This document shows, one piece after another, positions 1 through 6,328 of a DNA stretch of 10,446 bases; within the stretch, counting starts at the first letter, position 1, and each line of letters opens with the position of its first letter. This stretch comes from CAZAMB01 sp964486335 (GTDB lineage: Bacteria; Planctomycetota; Phycisphaerae; UBA1845). The notes below the pieces were generated by a model. That model saw nothing but the letters and a program-made list of their open reading frames with translations, was not told the origin of the DNA and made no database searches. The position numbers were made by a program, and so were the translations under genes. The stretch is from the NCBI GenBank assembly GCA_964486335.1, contig CAZAMB010000035.1, forward strand, positions 1-10,446. The letters are read 5' to 3'.

Positions 1-54
1 CCCTGTCGTTAGGGAGATACTTCGGCAAAACAGGACGTTTTGAGACAGAGCCTA
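1..54. mobile_element. Terminus of an insertion sequence (left contig edge)
   Basis: Positions 2-54 are the exact reverse complement of 10394-10446, so the same sequence closes both ends of the window in opposite orientation. The IS-like tip reads ...GAGACAGAGCC followed by TA, and identity stops one base after that TA. Just inside the tip is an imperfect palindrome (AAAAC-AGGAC-GTTTT, 27-41). No transposase is visible, so the family cannot be named. A TA at the junction on both sides would suit a TA-targeting family such as IS630 or some IS5 groups, which is inference only. A contig breaking at both ends in one repeat is what a multicopy IS does to an assembly. Confidence 0.7.
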
Positions 55-75
55 GTGTGGAGCCCGGGAGCGGTA

Positions 76-122
76 GGAGGCTGATGTTGTAGTGGCTCGC
101 GTGGTCGTCTCCGTCAGCCTCC
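76..122. repeat. Short inverted repeat beside the IS end
   Basis: GGAGGCTGA (76-84) and TCAGCCTCC (114-122) are 9-bp perfect inverted arms separated by 29 bases. It lies downstream of the two small minus-strand ORFs. There is no T-run, so it is not a clear terminator, and its role is unknown. The rest of 55-146 contains nothing else I can support. Confidence 0.3.
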
Positions 123-146
123 ATGCGGGAAGACGCCTCCATTCAG

Positions 147-344
147 TCATCCCTTATAACGCTGAAGCTGAAGATCCTCTTGCGTCGCAAGCTCACCTGC
201 CGTGATCGTCCGCAGGACGGCAATGCGAGCACGAGCGCGCTTCGCGTTGTCGCCACGACGTTGCTGGTCGCTCTTTTCTTGGGCTGCCGCGGCAGCCCGT
301 CGCGCCGCCTTGTTGAAATTGTGAAGATTGTTGTCATCAACCAT
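147..344 (-). CDS. Small hypothetical protein (65 aa), Ala/Arg-rich
   Basis: This is an unrecognised small protein. It is rich in Ala, Arg and Gln in its first half, followed by an amphipathic-looking segment (ARIAVLRTITAGELATQEDL) and a short basic tail. The ATG at 344-342 has a strong Shine-Dalgarno sequence (GGGAGGG, 351-357 on the complement) about 6 bases upstream and begins 2 bases after the stop of the preceding small ORF. The spacing suggests a two-gene unit, and the ribosome site is the best evidence that it is real. There is no signal peptide or membrane segment. An 18-bp palindrome lies inside it. It could be a DNA- or RNA-binding accessory protein or a remnant next to the IS, and the function cannot be assigned. 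Confidence 0.5.
   Translation of the reverse strand: MVDDNNLHNFNKAARRAAAAAQEKSDQQRRGDNAKRARARIAVLRTITAGELATQEDLQLQRYKG
281..298. repeat. Perfect 18-bp GC-rich palindrome
   Basis: GGGCTGCCGCGGCAGCCC reads identically on both strands. It falls inside the 65-aa small ORF, where it encodes part of the Arg/Ala-rich stretch. It could be a protein-binding site or simply an effect of Ala/Arg codon use. Confidence 0.5.
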
Positions 345-346
345 GA

Positions 347-541
347 CTAACCCTCCCGAGCAAGAGAAATGGCCTTAGCCATTAATCGCCGGAAATCATC
401 CAGTATATCAACAGTTCCATCCCATTCAAAGCTGCATCGAGTCCCTACCCTTACAACATTAGGTCGGGCTTTCGATCGCAACAAGTAAGGAATCACGCCA
501 CGTATGCGGGACAGCATACGTGGCGTGATTCCTGTAGTCAA
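347..541 (-). CDS. Small hypothetical protein (64 aa, or 56 aa from an internal ATG)
   Basis: This is an unrecognised protein ending FEWDGTVDILDDFRRLMAKA...REG, with a basic N-terminal half and a helical, acidic-then-basic C-terminal half. The longest form begins at a TTG (541-539). An in-frame ATG at 517-515 would give 56 aa and has AGGA about 12 bases upstream. Both that AGGA and the ATG lie in one arm of the 20-bp hairpin at 488-533, so the start would be buried in RNA structure. The stop (349-347) is followed after 2 bases by the next small gene. No signal peptide or membrane segment is seen. It is separated from gyrB by a possible terminator. It may be a real small gene or a remnant of mobile DNA. 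Confidence 0.4.
   Translation of the reverse strand: MTTGITPRMLSRIRGVIPYLLRSKARPNVVRVGTRCSFEWDGTVDILDDFRRLMAKAISLAREG
488..533. repeat. Perfect 20-bp inverted repeat with 6-nt loop
   Basis: The arms at 488-507 and 514-533 are perfectly complementary over 20 bases (AGGAATCACGCCACGTATGC and its complement), around a loop GGGACA (508-513). No T-run follows on either strand, so it is not an intrinsic terminator. On the minus strand the first arm holds AGGA and the ATG of the 56-aa form of the small ORF. A translation-blocking hairpin, a miniature mobile palindrome or a protein operator are all possible. Confidence 0.85.
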
Positions 542-589
542 CCACTATGGGTTGTGTTTGGGCATTTCTTTTTACTAATTAGTTGCCGC

Positions 590-617
590 AAAAAGCGACA
601 AATTAACCTATCGCTTT
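590..617 (-). terminator. Possible intrinsic terminator of gyrB
   Basis: On the minus strand, a few bases after the gyrB stop, AAAGCGA (617-611) pairs with TCGCTTT (598-592) around a 12-base AT-rich loop. The second arm runs into a T tract (594-590). The stem is short and the T tract partly overlaps it, so this is a weak but well-placed terminator. The surrounding 542-622 gap is markedly AT-rich, includes a 10-bp palindrome ACTAATTAGT (574-583), and encodes nothing I can support. Confidence 0.45.
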
Positions 618-622
618 AAAAA

Positions 623-3223
623 TCACACGTCCAGGTTCTTCACGTTCACGGCGTTTTCCTCGATGAAGCGCCGGCGGTCCTCGACGTTGTCGCCCATGAG
701 CAGTCGGAAGATGCGGTCAGCCTCGCGGGCGTCGAGGTCGGCCTGTTCGAGGTCGGTCATGTCGTCGGAGATGTTGACACGAAGCAGCGTGCGCCGCGCG
801 CGATCCATCGTCGTCTCCCACAATTCGTCGGAGTTCATCTCGCCCAGACCTTTGAATCGCTTGATCTGCATTCCCTTGCGGCCCAGGTCGCGGATGGCGG
901 TCGCCACCTGCCAGAGGTTGTCCACGTCGGTCGATTCGCCGCCCGCGTCGACGAGCAAGAACTTGGCGGGCGGAAGCTCGCCGGTCACCAGTTCCTCGCG
1001 GACGAGGAACAGATCGTCCACCGACAGGCCGAGTCCGCCGATCGCCATGAAAATCTCGTCGATCACCGCGCACTCGGGCAACTGATAGCGAACGATGCGG
1101 TGGGCGGGCAGGTCGGTCTCGCCGTTGCCATTTCCGTTGTCGCTCTGGGCTAGTTGCGCGTGCCGGGCCTCCATCACCTGCACCCAACCGTGGTCGCGCG
1201 ATTCCTTGTCGCGCAGCGCCGAAAGTTCGGCTTCGTCGCGCAGGTAGACACGCTGCGGCGGAGGCAACGCCTCGCCGTCGGGTCCGGGCCGATGGACGTA
1301 GGCGAAGATTCGCGGCAGCCGGCCGTCGGGACCGCGGTGGTTTTTCACCAAATCTTCGAAGTGAATGCCGCGCCGCCCGAGCACGCGCGATTGCGTTTCC
1401 AGCGAATCGAGCTGGCTCACAAGCTTCTGCAGGGCCGCTCCGTCGATCATGCGGTCGGGCTTACCGTCCTCCCGAATTACCAGCGAACGATCGACCAGAC
1501 CGATTTCGGCCAGTTTGCGATTCAGCAAGCGGTCGTCGAGCACGTATTCCAGTTGCTTGCCCTTTTTGACCTGATAGAGCGGCGGCTGGGCGACGTAAAT
1601 CTTGCCCTGTTCGATGAGCGGGCGCATGTGTCGAAAAAGAAACGTCAGCAGCAACGTCCGGATGTGCGACCCATCGACGTCGGCGTCGGTCATGATGACG
1701 ATCTTGCCGTAGCGGCACTTGGCGACATCAAATTCATCCTCGCCGATGCCGCAGCCCACGGCCGAGATGAGCTTCGTGATTTCGTCGTGGGCGAGCATTT
1801 TGTCGACCCGTGCCTTCTCAACATTGAGGATTTTTCCCTTGAGGGGCAGAATGGCCTGCACGAACGAATCGCGTCCCTGCTTGGCGATGCCGCCGGCCGA
1901 ATCGCCCTCCACCAGAAATAGCTCGGTTCCGTCGGAGTCCTTGCTTCGGCAGTCCCACAGCTTGCCGGGCAGTCCACCTCCGGAGAGCGCGCTCTTGCGC
2001 GAAAGGTCGCGTGCCCGGCGGGCGGCCTCACGCGCCTGCGCCGCCTGCACGCCTTTCTGCACGATTCTTCTGGCCTCGGTGGGATGCTCCTCAAAGTAGT
2101 TGCCGAGGTGTTCGTTGAGCACCTGCTGGATGAACGTCTCGGCCTCCGGGTTGAGCAGTTTCACCTTGGTCTGGGCCTCGAACTTTGGATCGCGAAGTTT
2201 CGCCGACACAATGGCCGTCAGACCCTCGCGCCAGTCATCGCCGGTGACGTTGGTGCTGCCCTTGATGAGGTTGTTCTTTTTGGCGTAGTTGCCGGCCACG
2301 CGCGACACGGCGGTTTTCAGCCCGGACATGTGCGTCCCGCCGTGAATGTTGTGGATGTTGTTGGCGAAGCAGAGAATATTCTCGGTGTAGCTGTCGGTGA
2401 AGATCAGGACGATTTCGCATGCGATGCCCTGGTCCTGGTCCTCGCCGCGAATGCAAATGGGGTCCTTGTGCAACGATTCCGCCCCGCCCGCCAGATGTAC
2501 GCAATAGTCCTTCAGCCCTTCCTCATAGTAAAACTCGATTTCCCGTCCGGTGCGGTCATCCACCAATCGGATGCGCAGGCGACTGTTGAGGTAGGCGAGT
2601 TCTCGCAACCGGCCTTGCAGGATGTCGAATTTGAATTCGCTGTCCTGAAAAAACTCCGGATCGGGCTTGAAGCGGATGGTTGTGCCCGTCTTGTCGGTTT
2701 CGGCGGCTTCGGCATCGAGTTTCTCGTTGATCGCTCCGCGTGCGAAGGACATCGTGTAGCGCTTGCCTTCGCGCAGGACTTCGACTTCCAGCCATTCGCT
2801 CAGCGCGTTGACCACGCTGACGCCGAGTCCGTGCAGTCCGCCCGACACCTTGTAGCTGTTGCGATTGAACTTGCCGCCGGAGTTGAGGACGGTGAGCACG
2901 ACCTCGAGCGCCGGTTTGCCGTTGATCTGTGGGTTCTCGTGGGCCATCGGACCGACGGGAATCCCGCGACCGTTGTCCACCACGCTGCAACTGCCGTCGG
3001 CGTTGAGGCGAACGAGCACCGTGTCGCAGTGACCGGCGAGCGCTTCGTCGACCGCGTTGTCGATGACCTCGTAGGCCAGATGGTGCAGACCGGCCGATCC
3101 CACGCCGCCGATGTACATGCCGGGGTTCTTGCGTACCGCAGCGAGACCCTCGAGCACGGTGATGCTCGACTCGTCGTAGCGCGCCGTTTTCGTCATTTTT
3201 TCCGTTGCTTCAGTTGTCGTCAT
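623..3223 (-). CDS. gyrB: DNA gyrase subunit B
   Basis: This is the ATPase subunit of DNA gyrase, which with GyrA introduces negative supercoils in the cytoplasm. In the 866 residues, the GHKL ATPase comes first: EVIDNAVDEA (52-61), the DNGRGIP Mg/ATP loop (83-89) and GGLHGLG (128-134). The transducer domain follows, with QTKVKL (351-356) carrying the QTK lysine. The TOPRIM domain has VEGDSAGG (438-445), PLKGKILNVEKAR and the metal-binding DADVDGSH (513-520). The KGLGEMN motif (791-797) and a C-terminus ending NLDV are gyrase-like. About 220 residues separate the second TOPRIM motif from KGLGEMN, so it carries an insert and is longer than common 640-aa forms and E. coli (804). A Gly/Asn linker (SDNGNGNGE) lies within that insert. 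The ATG (3223-3221) is 24 bases after dciA, so co-expression is likely. An internal Met10 is an alternative start. Confidence 0.97.
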   Translation of the reverse strand: MTTTEATEKMTKTARYDESSITVLEGLAAVRKNPGMYIGGVGSAGLHHLAYEVIDNAVDEALAGHCDTVLVRLNADGSCSVVDNGRGIPVGPMAHENPQINGKPALEVVLTVLNSGGKFNRNSYKVSGGLHGLGVSVVNALSEWLEVEVLREGKRYTMSFARGAINEKLDAEAAETDKTGTTIRFKPDPEFFQDSEFKFDILQGRLRELAYLNSRLRIRLVDDRTGREIEFYYEEGLKDYCVHLAGGAESLHKDPICIRGEDQDQGIACEIVLIFTDSYTENILCFANNIHNIHGGTHMSGLKTAVSRVAGNYAKKNNLIKGSTNVTGDDWREGLTAIVSAKLRDPKFEAQTKVKLLNPEAETFIQQVLNEHLGNYFEEHPTEARRIVQKGVQAAQAREAARRARDLSRKSALSGGGLPGKLWDCRSKDSDGTELFLVEGDSAGGIAKQGRDSFVQAILPLKGKILNVEKARVDKMLAHDEITKLISAVGCGIGEDEFDVAKCRYGKIVIMTDADVDGSHIRTLLLTFLFRHMRPLIEQGKIYVAQPPLYQVKKGKQLEYVLDDRLLNRKLAEIGLVDRSLVIREDGKPDRMIDGAALQKLVSQLDSLETQSRVLGRRGIHFEDLVKNHRGPDGRLPRIFAYVHRPGPDGEALPPPQRVYLRDEAELSALRDKESRDHGWVQVMEARHAQLAQSDNGNGNGETDLPAHRIVRYQLPECAVIDEIFMAIGGLGLSVDDLFLVREELVTGELPPAKFLLVDAGGESTDVDNLWQVATAIRDLGRKGMQIKRFKGLGEMNSDELWETTMDRARRTLLRVNISDDMTDLEQADLDAREADRIFRLLMGDNVEDRRRFIEENAVNVKNLDV

Positions 3224-3247
3224 ATCATTGATCCCGGCGCGGCGGAG

Positions 3248-3661
3248 TCATGGAACCCTCACGCCGGATTGTCCCCATGCAAACACGACCCGTCGCAGTC
3301 CGCCGGGCGCCTTGACGCCGACCAGCATTGCCGGAAGGACGCCCGACCAACGAAGTCGCATCGCGCTCACCAACCCCGGTTCGTCCACGTGAATCACCAG
3401 CGTGCCGCGCTCGGCCGCCGCCACCCGGCAGCGCGAACGAAACTCGTCATCGACGACGGCCGCCAGCGCGCCAGCCGCCGCTCTCGACGCCGCGAACTCT
3501 CCTTGTTCCAACCCGTTTGCGAGTCCCGCCACCAGCGCGCCCGCTTCGCGCACGCGATTTCGACGTGTGCGGTTTCTCATCACCCAAGACAGTCGATCAT
3601 CCCCGGCGGTCATGGATTCACTCGACGCACCAATGGACTCATCGCGATACGGCACGATCAT
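3248..3661 (-). CDS. dciA: DciA-like DUF721 protein (predicted replicative helicase loader)
   Basis: This 137-aa protein matches the DUF721/DciA pattern. An N-terminal helical region (about 25-75) is followed by the typical strand-helix-strand block: RGTLVIHVDEPGLVSAMRL (85-103), a helix WSGVLPAML, and GLRRVVFAWG (121-130). DciA interacts with DnaB and is the ancestral bacterial helicase loader or operator in genomes without DnaC/DnaI. Its ATG (3661-3659) overlaps the dnaN stop as ATGA, the classic signature of translational coupling. A longer reading of the same frame runs to 4009, but that part merely shadows dnaN. The position between dnaN and gyrB, next to recF in many genomes, supports the call. 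Recognition is by pattern and context; sequence conservation in this family is low. Confidence 0.75.
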   Translation of the reverse strand: MIVPYRDESIGASSESMTAGDDRLSWVMRNRTRRNRVREAGALVAGLANGLEQGEFAASRAAAGALAAVVDDEFRSRCRVAAAERGTLVIHVDEPGLVSAMRLRWSGVLPAMLVGVKAPGGLRRVVFAWGQSGVRVP

Positions 3662-4764
3662 GCGGACACGAGGTTCACCGGCATGACCACATGCGAAAAC
3701 TCTTTGCCCATGCGGACGATCCCCGGTCGGTTCGGCTCTTTCAGGGCCAGAACGAATTCCTCGGCCGACGTCACGCGAAGCACGTCCATCAGAAACACTG
3801 GATTGAATCCGATGTCGATCGTATCGCCGGAGAATCGAATCGGCAGCGAAATCGTCGCCTCGCCCTGTTCGGGCGCGCGGCTGGAAAGCGTCAATTCTCC
3901 GTCCGCAAACGACAATCGGACGCCCTTGGATTCTTCGTTGGTCAGAAGGGCCGCTCGCTTGAGCGCCCCGTGAAACTCGGCCGTGTTGAGTGTCACCTCC
4001 CGGTCGCAATCGTTCGGGATGACATCCTGATATTTCGGAAAATGCCCCTCAACCAGCGAGGTGCTGAGCGTTTCGCGCCCCACGCGCAGGAGAATCTGAT
4101 TGGCGGCGATCTTGACTTGAACCGTCGCCGCGGGTTCCGCCGGCAAGCGGGCGAACAGCGTCATGGCCCGGGTCGGGACAATCGCCTGGGGGATCGCCTT
4201 GCTGTGCGTTCGTTTGATTTTTGACCGACCGACGGACAACCGCCGCCCGTCCGTCGCTGCCATGGTCAGTTGCTCGTCGTTGATTTCCCAGAGGATGCCA
4301 TTGATGGCGTAACGTGTGCTCTCGCGGGCCGCTGCGAAGGCCGTCCATTCAATCAGCCGGCGAAGCTCCGCGTGATCGATGCGAAAGTCCGGCTCACCCT
4401 GCATGTCGGGCACCGGTGGAAAATCGCTCGTCGCCTGTGTGTTGATCCGAAAATGGCTGCCCGCGCCGCGAATGTGCAGGTAATTCTGCGCCACCTCCGC
4501 GGACAGAACCTCGTCGCTGCACTCGCGAACAATCCTCGCCAGCGTATCGGCCACCACCAAGGTCTCGCCCGGCTTATCCACCTCCACCTGGGTGACGCCC
4601 CATCGAAGCCCGACTTCGAGATCGGTGGCCGAAGCGATCAACACATCAGCGGTCGCCTCAAGGCGAACACACTTGAGGATTTCCTTGGGCGTTCGCACGG
4701 CCGCCACGCCGCACGCCGCCGACAGGGCGTCCGCCATTTCCTGCCGATTGAATCGAAGCTTCAT
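3658..4764 (-). CDS. dnaN: DNA polymerase III beta subunit (sliding clamp)
   Basis: This is the ring-shaped processivity clamp that tethers Pol III and many repair proteins to DNA. At 368 aa it is the normal length, with three repeated clamp domains. Recognisable parts are the N-terminal MKLRFNRQEMADAL, the domain-1/2 junction with SDFPPVP, the domain-2 MAATDGRRLSVG segment, and the conserved C-terminal HVVMPVNL that helps form the partner-binding cleft. The ATG (4764-4762) is preceded by a purine-rich AAGGAAGGAAG ribosome site. It is the first gene of an apparent dnaN-dciA-gyrB operon with ATGA coupling to dciA, and is separated from dnaA by a 366-bp gap with its own candidate promoter. There is no sign of disruption. 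Confidence 0.97.
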   Translation of the reverse strand: MKLRFNRQEMADALSAACGVAAVRTPKEILKCVRLEATADVLIASATDLEVGLRWGVTQVEVDKPGETLVVADTLARIVRECSDEVLSAEVAQNYLHIRGAGSHFRINTQATSDFPPVPDMQGEPDFRIDHAELRRLIEWTAFAAARESTRYAINGILWEINDEQLTMAATDGRRLSVGRSKIKRTHSKAIPQAIVPTRAMTLFARLPAEPAATVQVKIAANQILLRVGRETLSTSLVEGHFPKYQDVIPNDCDREVTLNTAEFHGALKRAALLTNEESKGVRLSFADGELTLSSRAPEQGEATISLPIRFSGDTIDIGFNPVFLMDVLRVTSAEEFVLALKEPNRPGIVRMGKEFSHVVMPVNLVSA

Positions 4765-5130
4765 GACTTGACGCTTCCTTCCTTGCTAGCGATTACCCGC
4801 GTCGTGATATCTTTGGTTTGATCTAAAACCAACCATAACAGCATGTCCTGTGAAACCGGTGTCATGCACCGTCGGGGCGTTGCCGGCCGGTCGAGTTTCG
4901 CTGTCCCCGCCGGTCCGACGGAACAACGGTCTAAAAAACAACGCTTGTGAACAAAGTTGTCGGCCGCGCCGGATCATCCAACGGAAGTGACGCTCTTGCG
5001 CCAGCCGCCTGTCAACAAAGCGGGATGATTCACAGCCCTGAAAACGACCTTGCCGACAGGGCAAAACTCAAACCAACATTGTCGATTCCGAAGGTCGAAT
5101 CGTCAAGCGAAAAGCAGTTCTCCAGATCCT
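4765..5130. other. dnaA-dnaN intergenic region; possible origin or regulatory region
   Basis: This 366-bp stretch has no supportable gene. It holds four related 9-mers beginning TGTGAA or TGTCAA: TGTGAAACC (4849-4857), TGTGAACAA (4946-4954), TGTCAACAA (5010-5018) and TGTGAATCA on the complement (5034-5026). The second and third share TGTnAACAAAG and could be diverged DnaA-box-like sites, but none matches TTATCCACA/TGTGGATAA with fewer than two changes. A CGATTC/GAATCG inverted repeat (5083-5088, 5097-5102) lies just after dnaA. Placement between dnaA and dnaN is common for oriC, but there is no strong AT-rich unwinding element. The frame after the dnaA stop does not encode DnaA domain IV in any of the three readings. 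Confidence 0.35.
4804..4832 (-). promoter_or_regulatory. Candidate dnaN promoter with an inverted repeat in its spacer
   Basis: Reading the minus strand, TTGGTT (4832-4827), a 17-base spacer and TATCAC (4809-4804) lie about 40 bases upstream of dnaN. Over the -35 box and spacer sits the inverted repeat TTGGTTT-GATCTA-AAACCAA (plus-strand 4813-4832), a plausible operator. The -10 box is a poor match, so this is tentative. Confidence 0.3.
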
Positions 5131-6141
5131 TCAAGGCGATAACTCGCGAACCATATCCACGGTGATTCGTCCGCCGTTGCGCTGTGCGGCCGCATCCAGC
5201 GTTGTCAGGGCGTTTTCCAGATCGCCGCCTCCGGTCGTAATGCGTTGCGCCAGTTGATGTAACGCTTCGCCCGGCGCCTCGATGCACCGCCCGCGCGCTT
5301 TTAGTTCCAGGATCGCCAGGCGCGTCTCGAAGCAGGGTAAATCGAGCGCGACCACCAGCCCGGCTGAAAACCGACTAACGAGCCGCGCCTCGAGCCCCGC
5401 GATATCTCCGAGCGGTCGATCGGCGGCTGCGATCACTTGCCGTCCGGCGGCCAACATCGCATTGATGGTGTGAAAAAGCTCCTCCTGGCTCCGATCGCGA
5501 CCCGCAAAGCCACCGACGTCGTCAATCGCCAGCAAATCCGCGTGGCGAAAACGGTCGCGAAACGCTTGAAGCGATTCCGATTCGAAGGCCTCAATAAAGC
5601 TAGCAATAAACCCTTCCGCTGGAACATATCGACACACGACGGACGGGTTGCGTTCAGTTGCTCGGTGGCAGATTGCCTGAAGCAGGTGAGTCTTTCCCAG
5701 ACCTCCAGCACCGTGAACCAACAGGGGGTTATACGTCTTCCCCGGATCGTCCGCCGCCGCCAACGCCGCCGCATGGGCCATGCGATTGCAAGTCCCGACA
5801 GCGAAGGACTCCAACACAAAACCCGGGTTCAGCCGAACCTCATTCGCTCCCGGCTCGTCGGACGTGGTCGTGGGTGTTGTGTCCGCAACGAACGCGACTG
5901 ACACAAGTCGGCCAATGACCGCCTGCGCCGCGGCAACGAACGCCGACCGGCATTGGCGCTCCAGATATCGCGTTTGGGCGTCGTTTCGCGTGCGAATCTC
6001 AAGCAGCCCACGTTCCAGTCGGAGCGGCTCCAGTTCGGCAAACCACGCGCGAACCAAGTCGGGATGACGATGTTTCACGTCGTCGAGGAGGTCGTTCCAA
6101 ATCGCTTTCGTGATACCGGTCATCGCAATTCCGTGGAGCAT
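5131..6141 (-). CDS. dnaA: DnaA-family protein lacking the DNA-binding domain IV
   Basis: This 336-aa AAA+ protein has a DnaA domain I (about 12-80, with the typical W-x-x-x-L-x-x-V pattern, WFAELEPL and LEIRT), a short linker, and a domain III. Domain III shows Walker A GAGGLGKTH (144-152), Walker B LLAIDDV (203-209), a sensor-1 region VIAAADRP (236-243) and the arginine-finger segment RLVSRF (253-258). Where DnaA has VRELEGAL with the sensor-2 Arg, this has GGDLENAL (305-312), so Arg is replaced by Gly. It stops at ITVDMVRELSP, exactly where domain IV should begin; typical DnaA has about 90-100 more residues. It may be an Hda-like regulator that retains domain I, or an atypical initiator. 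The ATG at 6141 lacks a ribosome site. The Met at 6123 has CGGA 6 bases upstream and may be the true start. Confidence 0.85.
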   Translation of the reverse strand: MLHGIAMTGITKAIWNDLLDDVKHRHPDLVRAWFAELEPLRLERGLLEIRTRNDAQTRYLERQCRSAFVAAAQAVIGRLVSVAFVADTTPTTTSDEPGANEVRLNPGFVLESFAVGTCNRMAHAAALAAADDPGKTYNPLLVHGAGGLGKTHLLQAICHRATERNPSVVCRYVPAEGFIASFIEAFESESLQAFRDRFRHADLLAIDDVGGFAGRDRSQEELFHTINAMLAAGRQVIAAADRPLGDIAGLEARLVSRFSAGLVVALDLPCFETRLAILELKARGRCIEAPGEALHQLAQRITTGGGDLENALTTLDAAAQRNGGRITVDMVRELSP

Positions 6142-6238
6142 TTAACGATTGAACCAAGAGACGGTGCCGGATTGCGTCGTAACCAATGCAATGGAAACGG
6201 TTTATGAATGATTCGGCGATCCGTTCCGCCGCGATCTT

Positions 6239-6267
6239 ATTGTACTCGAAGTCCGCCGAAACGCCAA
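6239..6267 (-). promoter_or_regulatory. Candidate dnaA promoter
   Basis: On the minus strand, TTGGCG (6267-6262), a 17-base spacer and TACAAT (6244-6239) give a good sigma70-type promoter. It implies a leader of about 90-110 bases before dnaA. Its -35 box is 2 bp from that of the divergent top6B promoter. Confidence 0.5.
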
Positions 6268-6269
6268 TG

Positions 6270-6297
6270 TTGAATGCCCGCGCCGCGTCTCTATGAT
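6270..6297 (+). promoter_or_regulatory. Candidate top6B promoter
   Basis: TTGAAT (6270-6275), a 16-base spacer and TATGAT (6292-6297). The -10 box contains the most upstream in-frame ATG (6293) of top6B, which therefore would not be in the mRNA. This argues for a start further downstream. The same TATGATACGA string with the same 16-base spacing recurs upstream of the methyltransferase. Confidence 0.5.
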
Positions 6298-6328
6298 ACG
6301 ACCAGTGGACAGGGAAGGCGTTGCATCC

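Noticed and set aside
1154..1921. 255-codon plus-strand open frame
   Set aside because: It is a shadow of gyrB; no motif or ribosome site supports it.
2084..3973. 629-codon open frame on the plus strand
   Set aside because: It is antisense to gyrB, dciA and dnaN in high-G+C DNA. The sense frames carry unmistakable family motifs, and this one shows none.
3662..4009. N-terminal extension of the DciA frame
   Set aside because: It lies wholly inside dnaN in another frame. The ATGA overlap at 3658-3661 gives the natural start.
4786..5064. 92-codon minus-strand frame as a displaced DnaA domain IV
   Set aside because: Its translation is Arg/Gly-rich with no helix-turn-helix signature and nothing like the GGRDHTTV motif.
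5153..5161. ATATCCACG as a DnaA box
   Set aside because: Two mismatches to TTATCCACA, and it lies inside dnaA coding sequence without companions.
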